A stretch of 64,000 nt of DNA from Methylovulum sp. (GCF_028687615.1 NZ_JAQTZU010000008.1:87728-151727), one strand, 5' to 3'; shown: positions 34,507-42,310, numbered from the stretch's first letter. Numbers and translations: made by a program. Notes: generated by a model from the letters alone, not told the origin.

Positions 34507-36696
34507 TTACAAACTGCCGTTAGCTTTCAAATAAATCAACAATTCCCGCAAGGCTTCCGGTTTATTGGTCGGTGATGGCTGGCCAATTTGGTCTTTGGTG
34601 TTGATACCGTGGCAAGCCGGGCAGGTGCGGATTTCACCGGGCTGCATGGATAGCCAGTTACGCTCCCTGACCACAAAATTGCCTTGTGTGTCGGTCAATT
34701 GCCAGCTTAATGCCCGGCGGGTTGGCAGCAGCATGGCGACTGAACCATCATTGGCGATTTTGACACTGCCTTTCGGTGCGCCTGGGGCGACTGGCGGATT
34801 GGCTTTGACGCTGTGCAACGGTTGCGCCAATACGCGGCGGCCTGGTTTAGGCGTTGAGGAATAGCCGCCAGTCAACCCGCGTATCTGGTCTGCCTGGAAC
34901 GCTTGAAAATGCGCCACTTCGTAGGTTTTTCCTGTTGGCGTTATTGTTTGGGTGCCGGAACCCGCCACCGCCAGATTGAACGGTTGCTGTTTGTCGCTGT
35001 GGTCACGTTGGGTGACATTGCGCATGATCGCCAACGCCAAGCCTTTGCTTTTCAAATACAGCCTCAAGCTGGCTTCACTGACGCCTTCTTCCTGTAACAC
35101 TTGCATTTCCGGCGTAGCCAAAGTGGGGGCCAATTTGACTGGTTTAGGCCGCGCTTTCACTTCTACAGGTTGCAGTTCCCACAATTCATTGGAGTAATGG
35201 ACTAAGGAATCGGGGCTGTAATACATGATATTTTTGCTAATGCCATTGGTCAGCACTTGGTCGGCAGTCCAGGTGCCGTTAGGCAATTGTTTCAGTGTCC
35301 GCAAACGGAACGCATAACGGGCTTGCGGGTAACTATCTGAAAAATCGGGCGAGATCGTGCCTTCATTCCGGTCTTGGCGGGTTTCAAAGGTATGCGCAGC
35401 CAGCAAAGTGCCATCAGACAAAATCGTCGGGTCGCGGTAATGGCCTGAATTTTCAGGCGATGGTGTCGCGCCGTCTTCGACAAACGACGAAGTGGATTTA
35501 TCGGTGAGATAATCAATGGTCATCTCGTCAGCATTGTGTGACGGAGCCACATTGGTCAACCTGACGATTTGTCCCGCAGCATGGGTGGCGAATTCCGGCG
35601 CGTTGATGCCGATAAAATAATTGGCGTTGGTCGGGTCTTGCTTGATTTGCAAAAAATTGCTGATTTTGTTGGGATTGGAGCTATTAGTCTGATCAGTCAA
35701 CACCGGATCATCAGTAAATACGCCATTGACATAAGAACCGCCCAATTCGTGCCTGCCGATATGGTTCACCAATTCCAGTTCCGAGCCATCTTCGTGGACT
35801 TGCCAAGGAAAGAAATGGTTAAAGCTATGTCCATTCAGATTAGTGCCAGCCAAAGAAATGTGGTCAAACGTCAGCGGTTCAGGAAACACTTCTTTGCGGC
35901 TGTTCACTATTTTGGCATTGGCGGCTTCGCTGGAATAATTGAATGTGCCGTAATTATCCGTACCGTTACGATCGCCGGCGGCTTGCTGGTCTTGTTGCAA
36001 ATGATCCCAGCGGGTAAAAATTACCCGCCCGTAACTGTCCACAAACGGGTTAAAATCTCCCGAAGGAGAGTGCGTCAACATGACTTGTTTGCCATTGATA
36101 GGGTTGAGGCTCCAAAGGCCGGTGTTGGAAGGGGCTTCTTCGTATTCGTCCAATTGCGGATATAAATGCGCTTGTCCGCCGCGTGGCTGGTCGGAGACAA
36201 AAATTATGCGCCCATCCGTGCCATAAGTGGGGGTGATGTTGTTGTAATTGCTCGGTTGATTGGTGACTTTGGTGATGACCGGGGTGTCATTTTTACCTAG
36301 CCCGGTGATTTCATACAGTTGCCAGCGGAATGTTTTCACTTGATAATGTTGCGGTGCACCGACGACCATGCTGAAAATGATTCTTTTGCCGTTCCAATGC
36401 ACCGCAGGGTCACGCACTTGGATGGCGTTGTTGCCTTGCAAACCGTTTTGACCAAATCCAGCCGCCGCTGTCAGGTTTTTTAGCGTACCGTCGGGATAGC
36501 GTATCCATAAATCACCGCCCCGGCCTGAAATGTCGATGCCCGCCTGATGGTTGCAAAACGTCGCATTGATGGTGCAAAAATCCTGCGGGATGGGGACTTG
36601 CGTCACAAAAGCGATAGGGGAATGAATTGTTGCTTGGCTAGGCGGAGCGAATTGGGCAAGTAGTGCCAGACTTAATCCAGTCAATTTGATATTCAT
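34507..36696 (-). CDS. secreted beta-propeller cytochrome resembling hydrazine-synthase alpha subunit
   Basis: 729 residues. A signal peptide at about 1-22 is followed by a TolB/PD40-like propeller with repeated phrases such as DLWIRYPDG, RIIFVSDQPRGG, LWSLNPINGKQVMLTHSP and GRVIFTRWDHLQQD. A C-terminal single c-type heme site CPACH sits in RNWLSMQPGEIRTCPACHG. The order propeller then heme and the RTCPACHGINTKDQIG region resemble the HZS-alpha family, although anammox chemistry is not expected here. It is probably periplasmic. It is divergent from the Crp/Fnr regulator gene and has a 278-bp shared upstream region. Confidence 0.65.
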   Translation of the reverse strand: MNIKLTGLSLALLAQFAPPSQATIHSPIAFVTQVPIPQDFCTINATFCNHQAGIDISGRGGDLWIRYPDGTLKNLTAAAGFGQNGLQGNNAIQVRDPAVHWNGKRIIFSMVVGAPQHYQVKTFRWQLYEITGLGKNDTPVITKVTNQPSNYNNITPTYGTDGRIIFVSDQPRGGQAHLYPQLDEYEEAPSNTGLWSLNPINGKQVMLTHSPSGDFNPFVDSYGRVIFTRWDHLQQDQQAAGDRNGTDNYGTFNYSSEAANAKIVNSRKEVFPEPLTFDHISLAGTNLNGHSFNHFFPWQVHEDGSELELVNHIGRHELGGSYVNGVFTDDPVLTDQTNSSNPNKISNFLQIKQDPTNANYFIGINAPEFATHAAGQIVRLTNVAPSHNADEMTIDYLTDKSTSSFVEDGATPSPENSGHYRDPTILSDGTLLAAHTFETRQDRNEGTISPDFSDSYPQARYAFRLRTLKQLPNGTWTADQVLTNGISKNIMYYSPDSLVHYSNELWELQPVEVKARPKPVKLAPTLATPEMQVLQEEGVSEASLRLYLKSKGLALAIMRNVTQRDHSDKQQPFNLAVAGSGTQTITPTGKTYEVAHFQAFQADQIRGLTGGYSSTPKPGRRVLAQPLHSVKANPPVAPGAPKGSVKIANDGSVAMLLPTRRALSWQLTDTQGNFVVRERNWLSMQPGEIRTCPACHGINTKDQIGQPSPTNKPEALRELLIYLKANGSL

Positions 36697-36921
36697 AATA
36701 AGTTGCTCATTGGGGTTGGTTTTAATGGATTGGTTTTAAATGGACTTCCAGGCGGCTTTTGGTAAAAAAGGAAGCCGGATTGTTGTTAGTGTTCTATTAA
36801 TCTAAAAATAGGTGATCCAAAAATACAGCCGCTATTTCAATACCTTATTCGCCGTGCTTCTATCTGGAAATCATTAGACCACCCCTGTAGAATGAAAAAT
36901 GTGCTATATCTACCCAATCCA

Positions 36922-36936
36922 TGTGAATAAATCACA
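36922..36936 (+). promoter_or_regulatory. candidate CRP/FNR-family site
   Basis: TGTGA-ATAAA-TCACA lies 39 bp before the Crp/Fnr gene start. It has the CRP half-sites but a 5-bp rather than a 6-bp spacer. It lies in the divergent region shared with the HZS-alpha-like gene. Binding by the adjacent regulator or by the CRP homologue at 13289 is inferred. Confidence 0.4.
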
Positions 36937-36974
36937 TCCTAAATTTTACTAGCCTGATTATAGGAATCCTGACC

Positions 36975-37622
36975 ATGCTTGAAAACGTACCGTTGTTTGA
37001 ATCGCTTTCACCTCAAGACAGGGCGGAGCTGGAATTGGGGATACACACGCAATTTTTCACCAAAGGTTCCATTCTGGTCGGTCAAGGAGAAGTGTCGAAC
37101 AATTTGCTTTATATCGTGCTGTCAGGGAAGCTTAAAGTGTTCATGGGCAATGAAGAAGGCCGTGAAGTCTTATTGGATTATCTTCAGGAAGGGGACACCT
37201 TTGGCGAGTTGTCCTTGTTTGACGACGAACCCCGTTCTGCTACGGTGATGACGGTTGAAGATTGTAAAATCGCCCTGTTGCCCCGTGCTTATTTGTTCAC
37301 CTGCTTACAAAACAATCCCAATATTGCGATTGAATTGCTGAGGACGGTCATTAAACGGATGCGTAACACCACCGAACAAGTCAGCAGCCTGGCGTTGCTG
37401 GATATTTACGGCAGGATAGCCAAGGTGTTGACCAACATGGCAAAGCCAAATGAAGATGGCAGGTTGATTACCGAGACCTTGACCCACCAGGAATTGTCAA
37501 CAATGGTCGGTTGTTCGCGGGAAATGGTCACGCGGATTCTTAACGATTTAAAACGTGGCGGCTATATTGCCATCGACAACCACCGCATCGAAATAAAAAA
37601 TCGCCTGCCATTGCGTTGGTAG
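36975..37622 (+). CDS. Crp/Fnr-family transcription regulator
   Basis: 215 residues. The cyclic-nucleotide-binding-like barrel is at about 1-115 (FTKGSILVGQGE; GDTFGELSLFDDEPRSATV) and the helix-turn-helix at about 165-200 (LTHQELSTMVGCSREMVTRIL). The cassette keeps Arg-Ser. There are no N-terminal cysteines, so it is not an oxygen-sensing FNR. The recognition helix keeps Arg-Glu-x3-Arg, which predicts a TGTGA half-site. It is divergent from the HZS-alpha-like gene and probably regulates it. Confidence 0.85.
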   Translation: MLENVPLFESLSPQDRAELELGIHTQFFTKGSILVGQGEVSNNLLYIVLSGKLKVFMGNEEGREVLLDYLQEGDTFGELSLFDDEPRSATVMTVEDCKIALLPRAYLFTCLQNNPNIAIELLRTVIKRMRNTTEQVSSLALLDIYGRIAKVLTNMAKPNEDGRLITETLTHQELSTMVGCSREMVTRILNDLKRGGYIAIDNHRIEIKNRLPLRW

Positions 37623-37639
37623 TGCGCGGATAAAGTCTT

Positions 37640-38635
37640 GTGGCGATTTCTGACAAACAAAAAGCCATCCTCAAGGTGTTGGCAGACGGGGAGTTTCATT
37701 CCGGCACCGAGCTGGCGGACAGTTTAGGGGTAAGCCGTTCTGCCGTGTGGAAACAATTGGCAGGATTGGCGGATTTGGGTTTGCAGCATTTGGCCGTTAG
37801 GGGCAAGGGCTACCGGCTCGAAAAACCGCTGGAATTGCTTTGCCAAACCGAGATTTTTAGCCGATTGAATTCCAGTCCGCAACGGATTCTGCAAGGCTTG
37901 GAAATCCATGACCAAATCGATTCCACCAATGCCTATCTCGCCCAACTAGCCCAATTGGATTCACCATCCGGTACCGTGTGTTTCGCCGAGCATCAAACTG
38001 CCGGCAAAGGCCGTCGGGGGCGGCAATGGGCATCGCCGTTCGGCAGCAATTTGTATCTGTCAATACTGTGGCGCTTCCCGCAAGGCTATGCCAGCACCTC
38101 TGGATTAAGCCTGGCGATGGGCGTTGCCGTGATCCGCGCTTTGCAAGAGCAGCAAATCCATCCGGTAGGCTTGAAGTGGCCTAATGACATCATTAGCTCG
38201 GGCAAAAAACTCGGCGGTATTTTGATCGAAGTCTCCGGTGAAAGTGAAGGGCCTTGTACCGCAGTGATCGGTTTAGGGCTTAACCTGTTTTTGCCGGATG
38301 CCGCCGCCCAGGGCATAAACCAGGCCTGGACGGATGTCAGTAAAATCCAGCCAAATCGTGTCGTTAGCCGCAACCAACTCGCCGCCAGTCTGCTTAACCA
38401 TGCGCTTGCCTTACTGGCGGATTTTGAAATGGCCGGCATGAAAGATTACCTCCAGGAATGGCGGCAATATGATTGTCTGCAAGGCCAGGCCGCGACGCTA
38501 TTTGTCGCCGGGCAGCCCTATCAGGGCATTGTGCAGGGCATAGATGAAAACGGCTTGCTTCTGTTGCAACATCCCGATGGCAAAGTCCAAGCCTTTGCTT
38601 CCGGCGAAGTCAGTTTTAGCCCTACATCGTCATGA
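37640..38635 (+). CDS. birA: BirA, biotin-protein ligase and repressor
   Basis: 331 residues from a GTG at 37640. The N-terminal helix-turn-helix (about 8-55) marks the bifunctional class that also represses biotin genes. The biotinyl-AMP loop is TAGKGRRGRQWASP, then WPNDI and KLGGILIE, and a C-terminal SH3-like domain completes it. It biotinylates the acetyl-CoA carboxylase carrier protein. An ATGA overlap links it to coaX. Confidence 0.95.
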   Translation: MAISDKQKAILKVLADGEFHSGTELADSLGVSRSAVWKQLAGLADLGLQHLAVRGKGYRLEKPLELLCQTEIFSRLNSSPQRILQGLEIHDQIDSTNAYLAQLAQLDSPSGTVCFAEHQTAGKGRRGRQWASPFGSNLYLSILWRFPQGYASTSGLSLAMGVAVIRALQEQQIHPVGLKWPNDIISSGKKLGGILIEVSGESEGPCTAVIGLGLNLFLPDAAAQGINQAWTDVSKIQPNRVVSRNQLAASLLNHALALLADFEMAGMKDYLQEWRQYDCLQGQAATLFVAGQPYQGIVQGIDENGLLLLQHPDGKVQAFASGEVSFSPTSS

Positions 38636-39363
38636 ACTTGTTGATCGACATGGGTAACACCCGCCTGAAATGGGCGGTTTATGGACACGGCCGATTACAT
38701 AATCAAGCCGCATTGGCAAACCACCAACTCGATGGGGAAACTCTTAAGCAACAGTGGCAACCGTTGCCAATACCCAAACAAATCGCCATTGCCTGTGTTA
38801 GTGCAAGCCCTTTATTGACTTTAGTGGAAAGCATTAGCACCGAACTGTGGCCTGGCGCACCCATCTTTCAAGCCAAATCACAAGCCCAAGCCTGTGGTGT
38901 CACCAATGCTTACCAGCAGCCCGAAAAACTCGGCGTAGACCGCTGGTTGGCGTTGATTGCCGCACATCGGCATTATCCGGCGGCGGTGTGTGTGGTCGAT
39001 TGTGGCACGGCAATCACCGTCGATTTGCTCGAAGCCAACGGTGAACATCGCGGCGGTTATATCAGCCCCGGCCTGGCCCTGATGAAGCAAGCCCTGGCGC
39101 AAGGCACCAACGCCTTGCCATTCATTTCCGGGCATTACCCTGATCAACCCGCGCTATCCACCGAAGCCGCCATCCATAGTGGCACCTTGTTGGCGGCAAG
39201 AGGGCTGATTGAACATGTGTTAGCCACCCGCGCCGCACCCAGCCAATTGCTACTTACCGGCGGCGACGCCAGCATCATCGCCGAACATCTGAATATTCCG
39301 GCGGTGATTGACAGTGATTTGGTGTTGTGTGGTTTGGCGATAGTGCTTGAGGAGGGGGGATGA
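38632..39363 (+). CDS. coaX: CoaX, type III pantothenate kinase
   Basis: 243 residues. The ASKHA-fold motifs DMGNTRLKWAVY, GVDRWLALIAA, VVDCGTAITVDLL, GGYISPGL and LLTGGDA identify it. It catalyses the first step of CoA synthesis. The birA-coaX arrangement is widespread. The stop overlaps a small open frame at 39360 by ATGA. Confidence 0.95.
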   Translation: MNLLIDMGNTRLKWAVYGHGRLHNQAALANHQLDGETLKQQWQPLPIPKQIAIACVSASPLLTLVESISTELWPGAPIFQAKSQAQACGVTNAYQQPEKLGVDRWLALIAAHRHYPAAVCVVDCGTAITVDLLEANGEHRGGYISPGLALMKQALAQGTNALPFISGHYPDQPALSTEAAIHSGTLLAARGLIEHVLATRAAPSQLLLTGGDASIIAEHLNIPAVIDSDLVLCGLAIVLEEGG

Positions 39364-39518
39364 AAATTCTGTGCTTTGTCATCGTCCTTGCCAATTTGGT
39401 GTTATTTCTTTGGGAATACCGCTCTGGCGCGTTTGTCCAGACGGAAACGGTGATGGAAGGTGAGCCGATTTTGTTGGTGGGCGAGGAAAAGAAAGGATTG
39501 CGGGGTAACAGTGAATGA
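39360..39518 (+). CDS. 52-residue membrane ORF after coaX, possibly a truncated SPOR-type protein
   Basis: It starts in an ATGA overlap with coaX. It encodes one hydrophobic helix (ILCFVIVLANLVLFLWEY), then a short charged tail. In related bacteria a longer protein with a similar N-terminal helix and a SPOR domain often follows coaX; this may be its remnant. A 12-bp-stem hairpin begins 2 bp after the stop. Confidence 0.45.
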   Translation: MKILCFVIVLANLVLFLWEYRSGAFVQTETVMEGEPILLVGEEKKGLRGNSE

Positions 39519-39519
39519 T

Positions 39520-39547
39520 GGAGTCCAAAAACGGGTTTTTGGACTCC
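39520..39547 (+). terminator. hairpin after birA-coaX
   Basis: GGAGTCCAAAAA and TTTTTGGACTCC form a perfect 12-bp stem around CGGG. It directly follows the small ORF and would end the birA-coaX transcript. No long T run follows, though the stem itself ends its loop side in T5. Confidence 0.6.
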
Positions 39548-39566
39548 AGTTTAGGTTATCAACTTA

Positions 39567-39773
39567 GGATTTGGCTAAAAATAACTTTCTGCTTGCCATC
39601 ACACCCCAGACCTTTCAGGTTTTTAAAACCTGAAAGGTCTGGGGAATGTGCATGAAATAATTTCCGCACCGGCTCGTCAGACCTGTCAGGTTTTGAAAAC
39701 CTGACAGGTCTTGATCCGCGAATTTATTCCATGCACATTCCTTATCATCGGGAAGTTAATAATGACCAAATCC
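39567..39773 (+). mobile_element. MITE-like element A, copy 3, interrupted by element B
   Basis: Termini GGATTTGGCTAAAAATAACTT and, inverted, GGATTTGGTCATTATTAACTT, flanked by TTA at 39564-39566 and 39774-39776. Removing B1 (39643-39741) leaves 108 bp, close to the 111 bp of A1. It has its own 33-bp palindromic core at 39608-39640, of the AGACCTTTCAGG type. Confidence 0.8.
39643..39741 (+). mobile_element. MITE-like element B, copy 1 (99 bp), nested in A3
   Basis: Termini GGAATGTGCATGAAATAA and, inverted, GGAATGTGCATGGAATAA, with the 33-bp palindrome (AGACCTGTCAGG type) at 39679-39711. It is the exact reverse complement of B2 (41726-41824) except for the central base. TTA follows it on the right, but the left flank is TGG, so its duplication is not intact. 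Confidence 0.82.
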
Positions 39774-39818
39774 TTAGAGTTATACTTTAAGCGATCAGGT
39801 TTTCGGTTTTTAGTAAGG

Positions 39819-39885
39819 GGAGCGCGTACCCTCTGGGGCATAAAGGCATCCTGCCCGCCAGTTGCGGTCAAGATGACCGCGCTCC
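39819..39885. repeat. 67-bp unit with GGAGCGCG inverted ends
   Basis: GGAGCGCG (39819-39826) and CGCGCTCC (39878-39885) bound a GC-rich segment in an AT-rich setting. Imperfect outer repeats (CGGTTTTT and AAAAACCG) extend it. The 14-mer TACCCTCTGGGGCA at 39827-39840 also occurs inside element A2 (41571-41584), so it is probably a dispersed repeat of this genome. Confidence 0.5.
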
Positions 39886-40005
39886 AAAAACCGAGTATAA
39901 GCCTTGCAGCATCCCACGCACCCGTAATAACATTGCTGACTGAGTGCTGGTTTCGCAAAGTATGGATGTTATGGGTGCCAAAAATCAATGGCCCCATAAA
40001 ACCCA

Positions 40006-40974
40006 TCAAAACGTATCGCTGAATAGAATGGCTTTGGTGCTGGTATCACGCGTTTCCGAAGTTGACTTACCATTCTGTAACACGCCCAATACCGTCAATT
40101 CGTCAAAACCGTTGTGGTTGGCATCGGGCATGACACTGAGGGCGCGGGGTTGGTATTTGTTATTCAGAAAATTGATCGACGACAGCACTTTGGTGTTATT
40201 TTTGGCATCTTTGATCTGGACATTGAGTCGCGACAGCACGGCGATTTCAGGGATACCGTTGATGTTCATGTCCGCAACGACAGCCAAACCAATCGGCGGC
40301 GTGGTGCTGGTGGCAAAGGTTAAGGTGCTGATGATGGCGTGGGTTTGCGGGTCACGGATTTTTACCGTGTGTTTGTTGTTTTTGTAGTCGAGATAGAGTG
40401 AAGCAATTTCATCTACGCCGTTAGCATTGAGGTCGGGTACAGTGGCACTGCCTACAAAATGGTTGCCGTCCCATTCGCAGACGTAACCTTCAACATGGGA
40501 GCTGCCAGTAAGGCTAAGAGGTTGGACTGGTTTGAAATACCAAAACCCATCATCAGAACGTACGGCGAAATAATTCCAACCTGTGGTGTTGGGTTTGTAA
40601 TGAAGCCAGCCCCATGCTTCATTAGTTATCCATGCCCAAGTTTGGGTGCTTGGTGTGTATTGGGCGCCGATGTAGTAATATTGATTTGTGCCGACAATGG
40701 ATTTATCGACAAGATTAGCATACACAAATGTTGTTTCAGGGGTTTCGTTTTCCGTATTATCTCCAGGAAAAGTTGCCAAATGTCCTTTCAACGTTTCACA
40801 GTTGAGTTTTGCAACATTCCAGTTAATGCCGGGGCTATCAAACCGCTGATAATAATGGCTATTAGCAGCGAAAAACACTTTGGCAGAATCAGCAAAAACA
40901 GCCGTTGCGCTTAAAGCCAGCACGGCTGTTGTTATTGCGCTGGCTATCAACGCAGTGGATTGGTTATTTTTCAT
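40006..40974 (-). CDS. secreted C-type-lectin-like and FG-GAP repeat protein
   Basis: 322 residues from the ATG at 40974, which has AGGAAACGCC upstream and begins a normal signal peptide (about 1-28). A C-type-lectin-like domain (about 35-170) shows WNVAKLNCETLKGHLATF, YYYIGAQY, WAWITNEAW and GYVCEWDG. Three FG-GAP/VCBS-like repeats follow (VPDLNANGVDEIASL; VADMNINGIPEIAVL; MPDANHNGFDELTVL). It is probably a cell-surface or extracellular binding protein. It may be shortened, as it ends after the third repeat next to an element-rich region. It is flanked by inverted copies of A and B. Confidence 0.72.
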   Translation of the reverse strand: MKNNQSTALIASAITTAVLALSATAVFADSAKVFFAANSHYYQRFDSPGINWNVAKLNCETLKGHLATFPGDNTENETPETTFVYANLVDKSIVGTNQYYYIGAQYTPSTQTWAWITNEAWGWLHYKPNTTGWNYFAVRSDDGFWYFKPVQPLSLTGSSHVEGYVCEWDGNHFVGSATVPDLNANGVDEIASLYLDYKNNKHTVKIRDPQTHAIISTLTFATSTTPPIGLAVVADMNINGIPEIAVLSRLNVQIKDAKNNTKVLSSINFLNNKYQPRALSVMPDANHNGFDELTVLGVLQNGKSTSETRDTSTKAILFSDTF

Positions 40975-41142
40975 AGGCGTTTCCTCATTCAATGACAATA
41001 AAATTGGGCATGATAGACATACCCTGTTATCAACAATTCTTCTGACGCATCCCAACTAAAAGATGCGTGTTGATTTTGATGTTAGAATAGAATTATTACC
41101 ACCCAGCCAAACTGGTCATTTCCACAGTATGAGCGTATTACC

Positions 41143-41523
41143 ATGAAAGTTAATGAAAAAATCCGCACTATCCGGCAGTTGAAAGAGGTTTCACAGGAAG
41201 AAATGGCGGAAAAATTGGGCATTTCCAAGAATACCTATGCCAATATCGAGCGCGGTGAAACCGATGTGCAACTATCCAGATTGGAACAAATTGCCCAAAC
41301 TTTTGAAATGGATTTGGTGGAATTGTTTAATTTTGGCGAGAAAACCGTCGCTTGTTTAATCGGCAATAACAATCAGTTTAGTAATTTTGGGCAAAACATC
41401 AGCGATTCAAAAGAAACGCAATTTGAATTACAAAAAGCGCAATTGCTTATCGAGCAACAACTCAAAGAAATTGCCTATTTAAAAGAAATCATTGAGCTGA
41501 CAAAAGATCGAAGCAAGGCTTAG
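41143..41523 (+). CDS. XRE-family regulator with coiled-coil tail
   Basis: 126 residues. The helix-turn-helix at about 5-62 (RTIRQLKEVSQEEMAEKLGISKNTYANIERGE) is followed by a C-terminal helical, coiled-coil-like segment (75-120). It is divergent from the lectin gene, which it may control. The last base of its TAG stop is the first base of element A2; the reconstructed pre-insertion site reads TAA, so the protein is unchanged. Confidence 0.82.
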   Translation: MKVNEKIRTIRQLKEVSQEEMAEKLGISKNTYANIERGETDVQLSRLEQIAQTFEMDLVELFNFGEKTVACLIGNNNQFSNFGQNISDSKETQFELQKAQLLIEQQLKEIAYLKEIIELTKDRSKA

Positions 41524-41651
41524 GATTCGGCCAATATTAACTTCCTGATCCAAGACCTGGCAGGTTTCAATACCCTCTGGGGCACAAGAAACCTGCCAGG
41601 TCTCTACGGTTTCGGCAACGACAGTTCGGGAAGTTATTTTTAGCCAAATCC
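41523..41651 (-). mobile_element. MITE-like element A, copy 2 (129 bp)
   Basis: Reverse-orientation copy of A1 with the same termini, flanked by TTA at 41520-41522 and 41652-41654. Its central palindrome (41553-41603) is split by about 18 extra bases that include TACCCTCTGGGGCA, shared with the unit at 39819-39885. It inserted exactly at the stop codon of the XRE gene. Confidence 0.85.
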
Positions 41652-41725
41652 TTAAAATATTGCCACCGACCTTTTTATGCTTGAGTCAACTGAGTGTTTT
41701 GTAGTGGTATGCGGCGTGTAACTTA

Positions 41726-41824
41726 GGAATGTGCATGGAATAAATTCGCGGATCAAGACCTGTCAGGTTTTGAAAACCTGACAGGTCTGACGAGCCGGTG
41801 CGGAAATTATTTCATGCACATTCC
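41726..41824 (-). mobile_element. MITE-like element B, copy 2 (99 bp)
   Basis: Inverted copy of B1 differing only at the centre of the palindrome, which is what inversion of an otherwise identical sequence gives. TTA duplications flank it at 41723-41725 and 41825-41827. It lies 35 bp before the DUF29 gene and may influence its promoter. Nothing else is recognisable in 41652-41725. Confidence 0.87.
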
Positions 41825-41859
41825 TTATCTGCTTGAACATTAACACTTGGAGTCATGCT

Positions 41860-42291
41860 ATGAACTGGCAAGAATTATCAGCGGCATCCCACTATAAAAC
41901 GGCACTCGCCATTCACCATGAATTACAGCAAGGTAATTCGTCAGAAGCCGATAATGGCATTAAGGAGCTAATCAACGCGTTGTCCCGCTCAGAAAAACGC
42001 GCCTTAAAAAGCCAGCTTATTCGGCTCATGAAACATATTATCAAATGGCAAACCCAACCGGATTACCATTCACGGAGTTGGGTGGCGACTATTCAAAACG
42101 CACGGGCCGAAATTTGCGATATTCAGGAAGAAACGCCAAGCTTAAATAATGAGGTCATTAAACAATTGTGGGGTGCTTGCTTGTCTTTAGCGATTGTAGA
42201 AGCCGAAGATGAAATGCACCAAGAAACCAACATTGCGGAACTTTCTTGGGAGGATGTGTTTGAACGGAATTATTTGTTAAGCTCCCAGTGA
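41860..42291 (+). CDS. DUF29-domain protein
   Basis: 143 residues from the ATG at 41860, with GGAG about 8 bp upstream; an in-frame start at 41833 would lie near element B2. DUF29 landmarks are ELINALSRSEKRALKSQLIRLMKHIIKWQ, SRSWVATIQNARAEI and SLAIVEAEDE. All helical; function not established. Common in cyanobacteria and other genomes as scattered, transfer-prone genes. Confidence 0.8.
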   Translation: MNWQELSAASHYKTALAIHHELQQGNSSEADNGIKELINALSRSEKRALKSQLIRLMKHIIKWQTQPDYHSRSWVATIQNARAEICDIQEETPSLNNEVIKQLWGACLSLAIVEAEDEMHQETNIAELSWEDVFERNYLLSSQ

Positions 42292-42310
42292 AGTGTGTAG
42301 CTCCGCGAGC

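Larger units (their letters stand above)
39519..40005. other. 487-bp gene-free mosaic of nested small elements
   Basis: Holds, in order, the coaX hairpin, element A3 with B1 nested inside it, and the GGAGCGCG inverted-repeat unit. The remaining sequence, 39886-40005, shows nothing recognisable. No open frame across it has credible coding features. Confidence 0.7.

Noticed and set aside
35569..36165. 198-residue open frame antisense to the propeller cytochrome gene
   Set aside because: No motif and the sense-strand gene is well supported by signal peptide and heme site.
39686..40009. 107-residue open frame on the minus strand after the lectin gene
   Set aside because: Runs through elements A3 and B1 and the GGAGCGCG unit; it contains translated palindromes.
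39567..41824. CRISPR array (repeated palindromes)
   Set aside because: The copies have element termini and target duplications, with unequal spacing and no spacer-like units.
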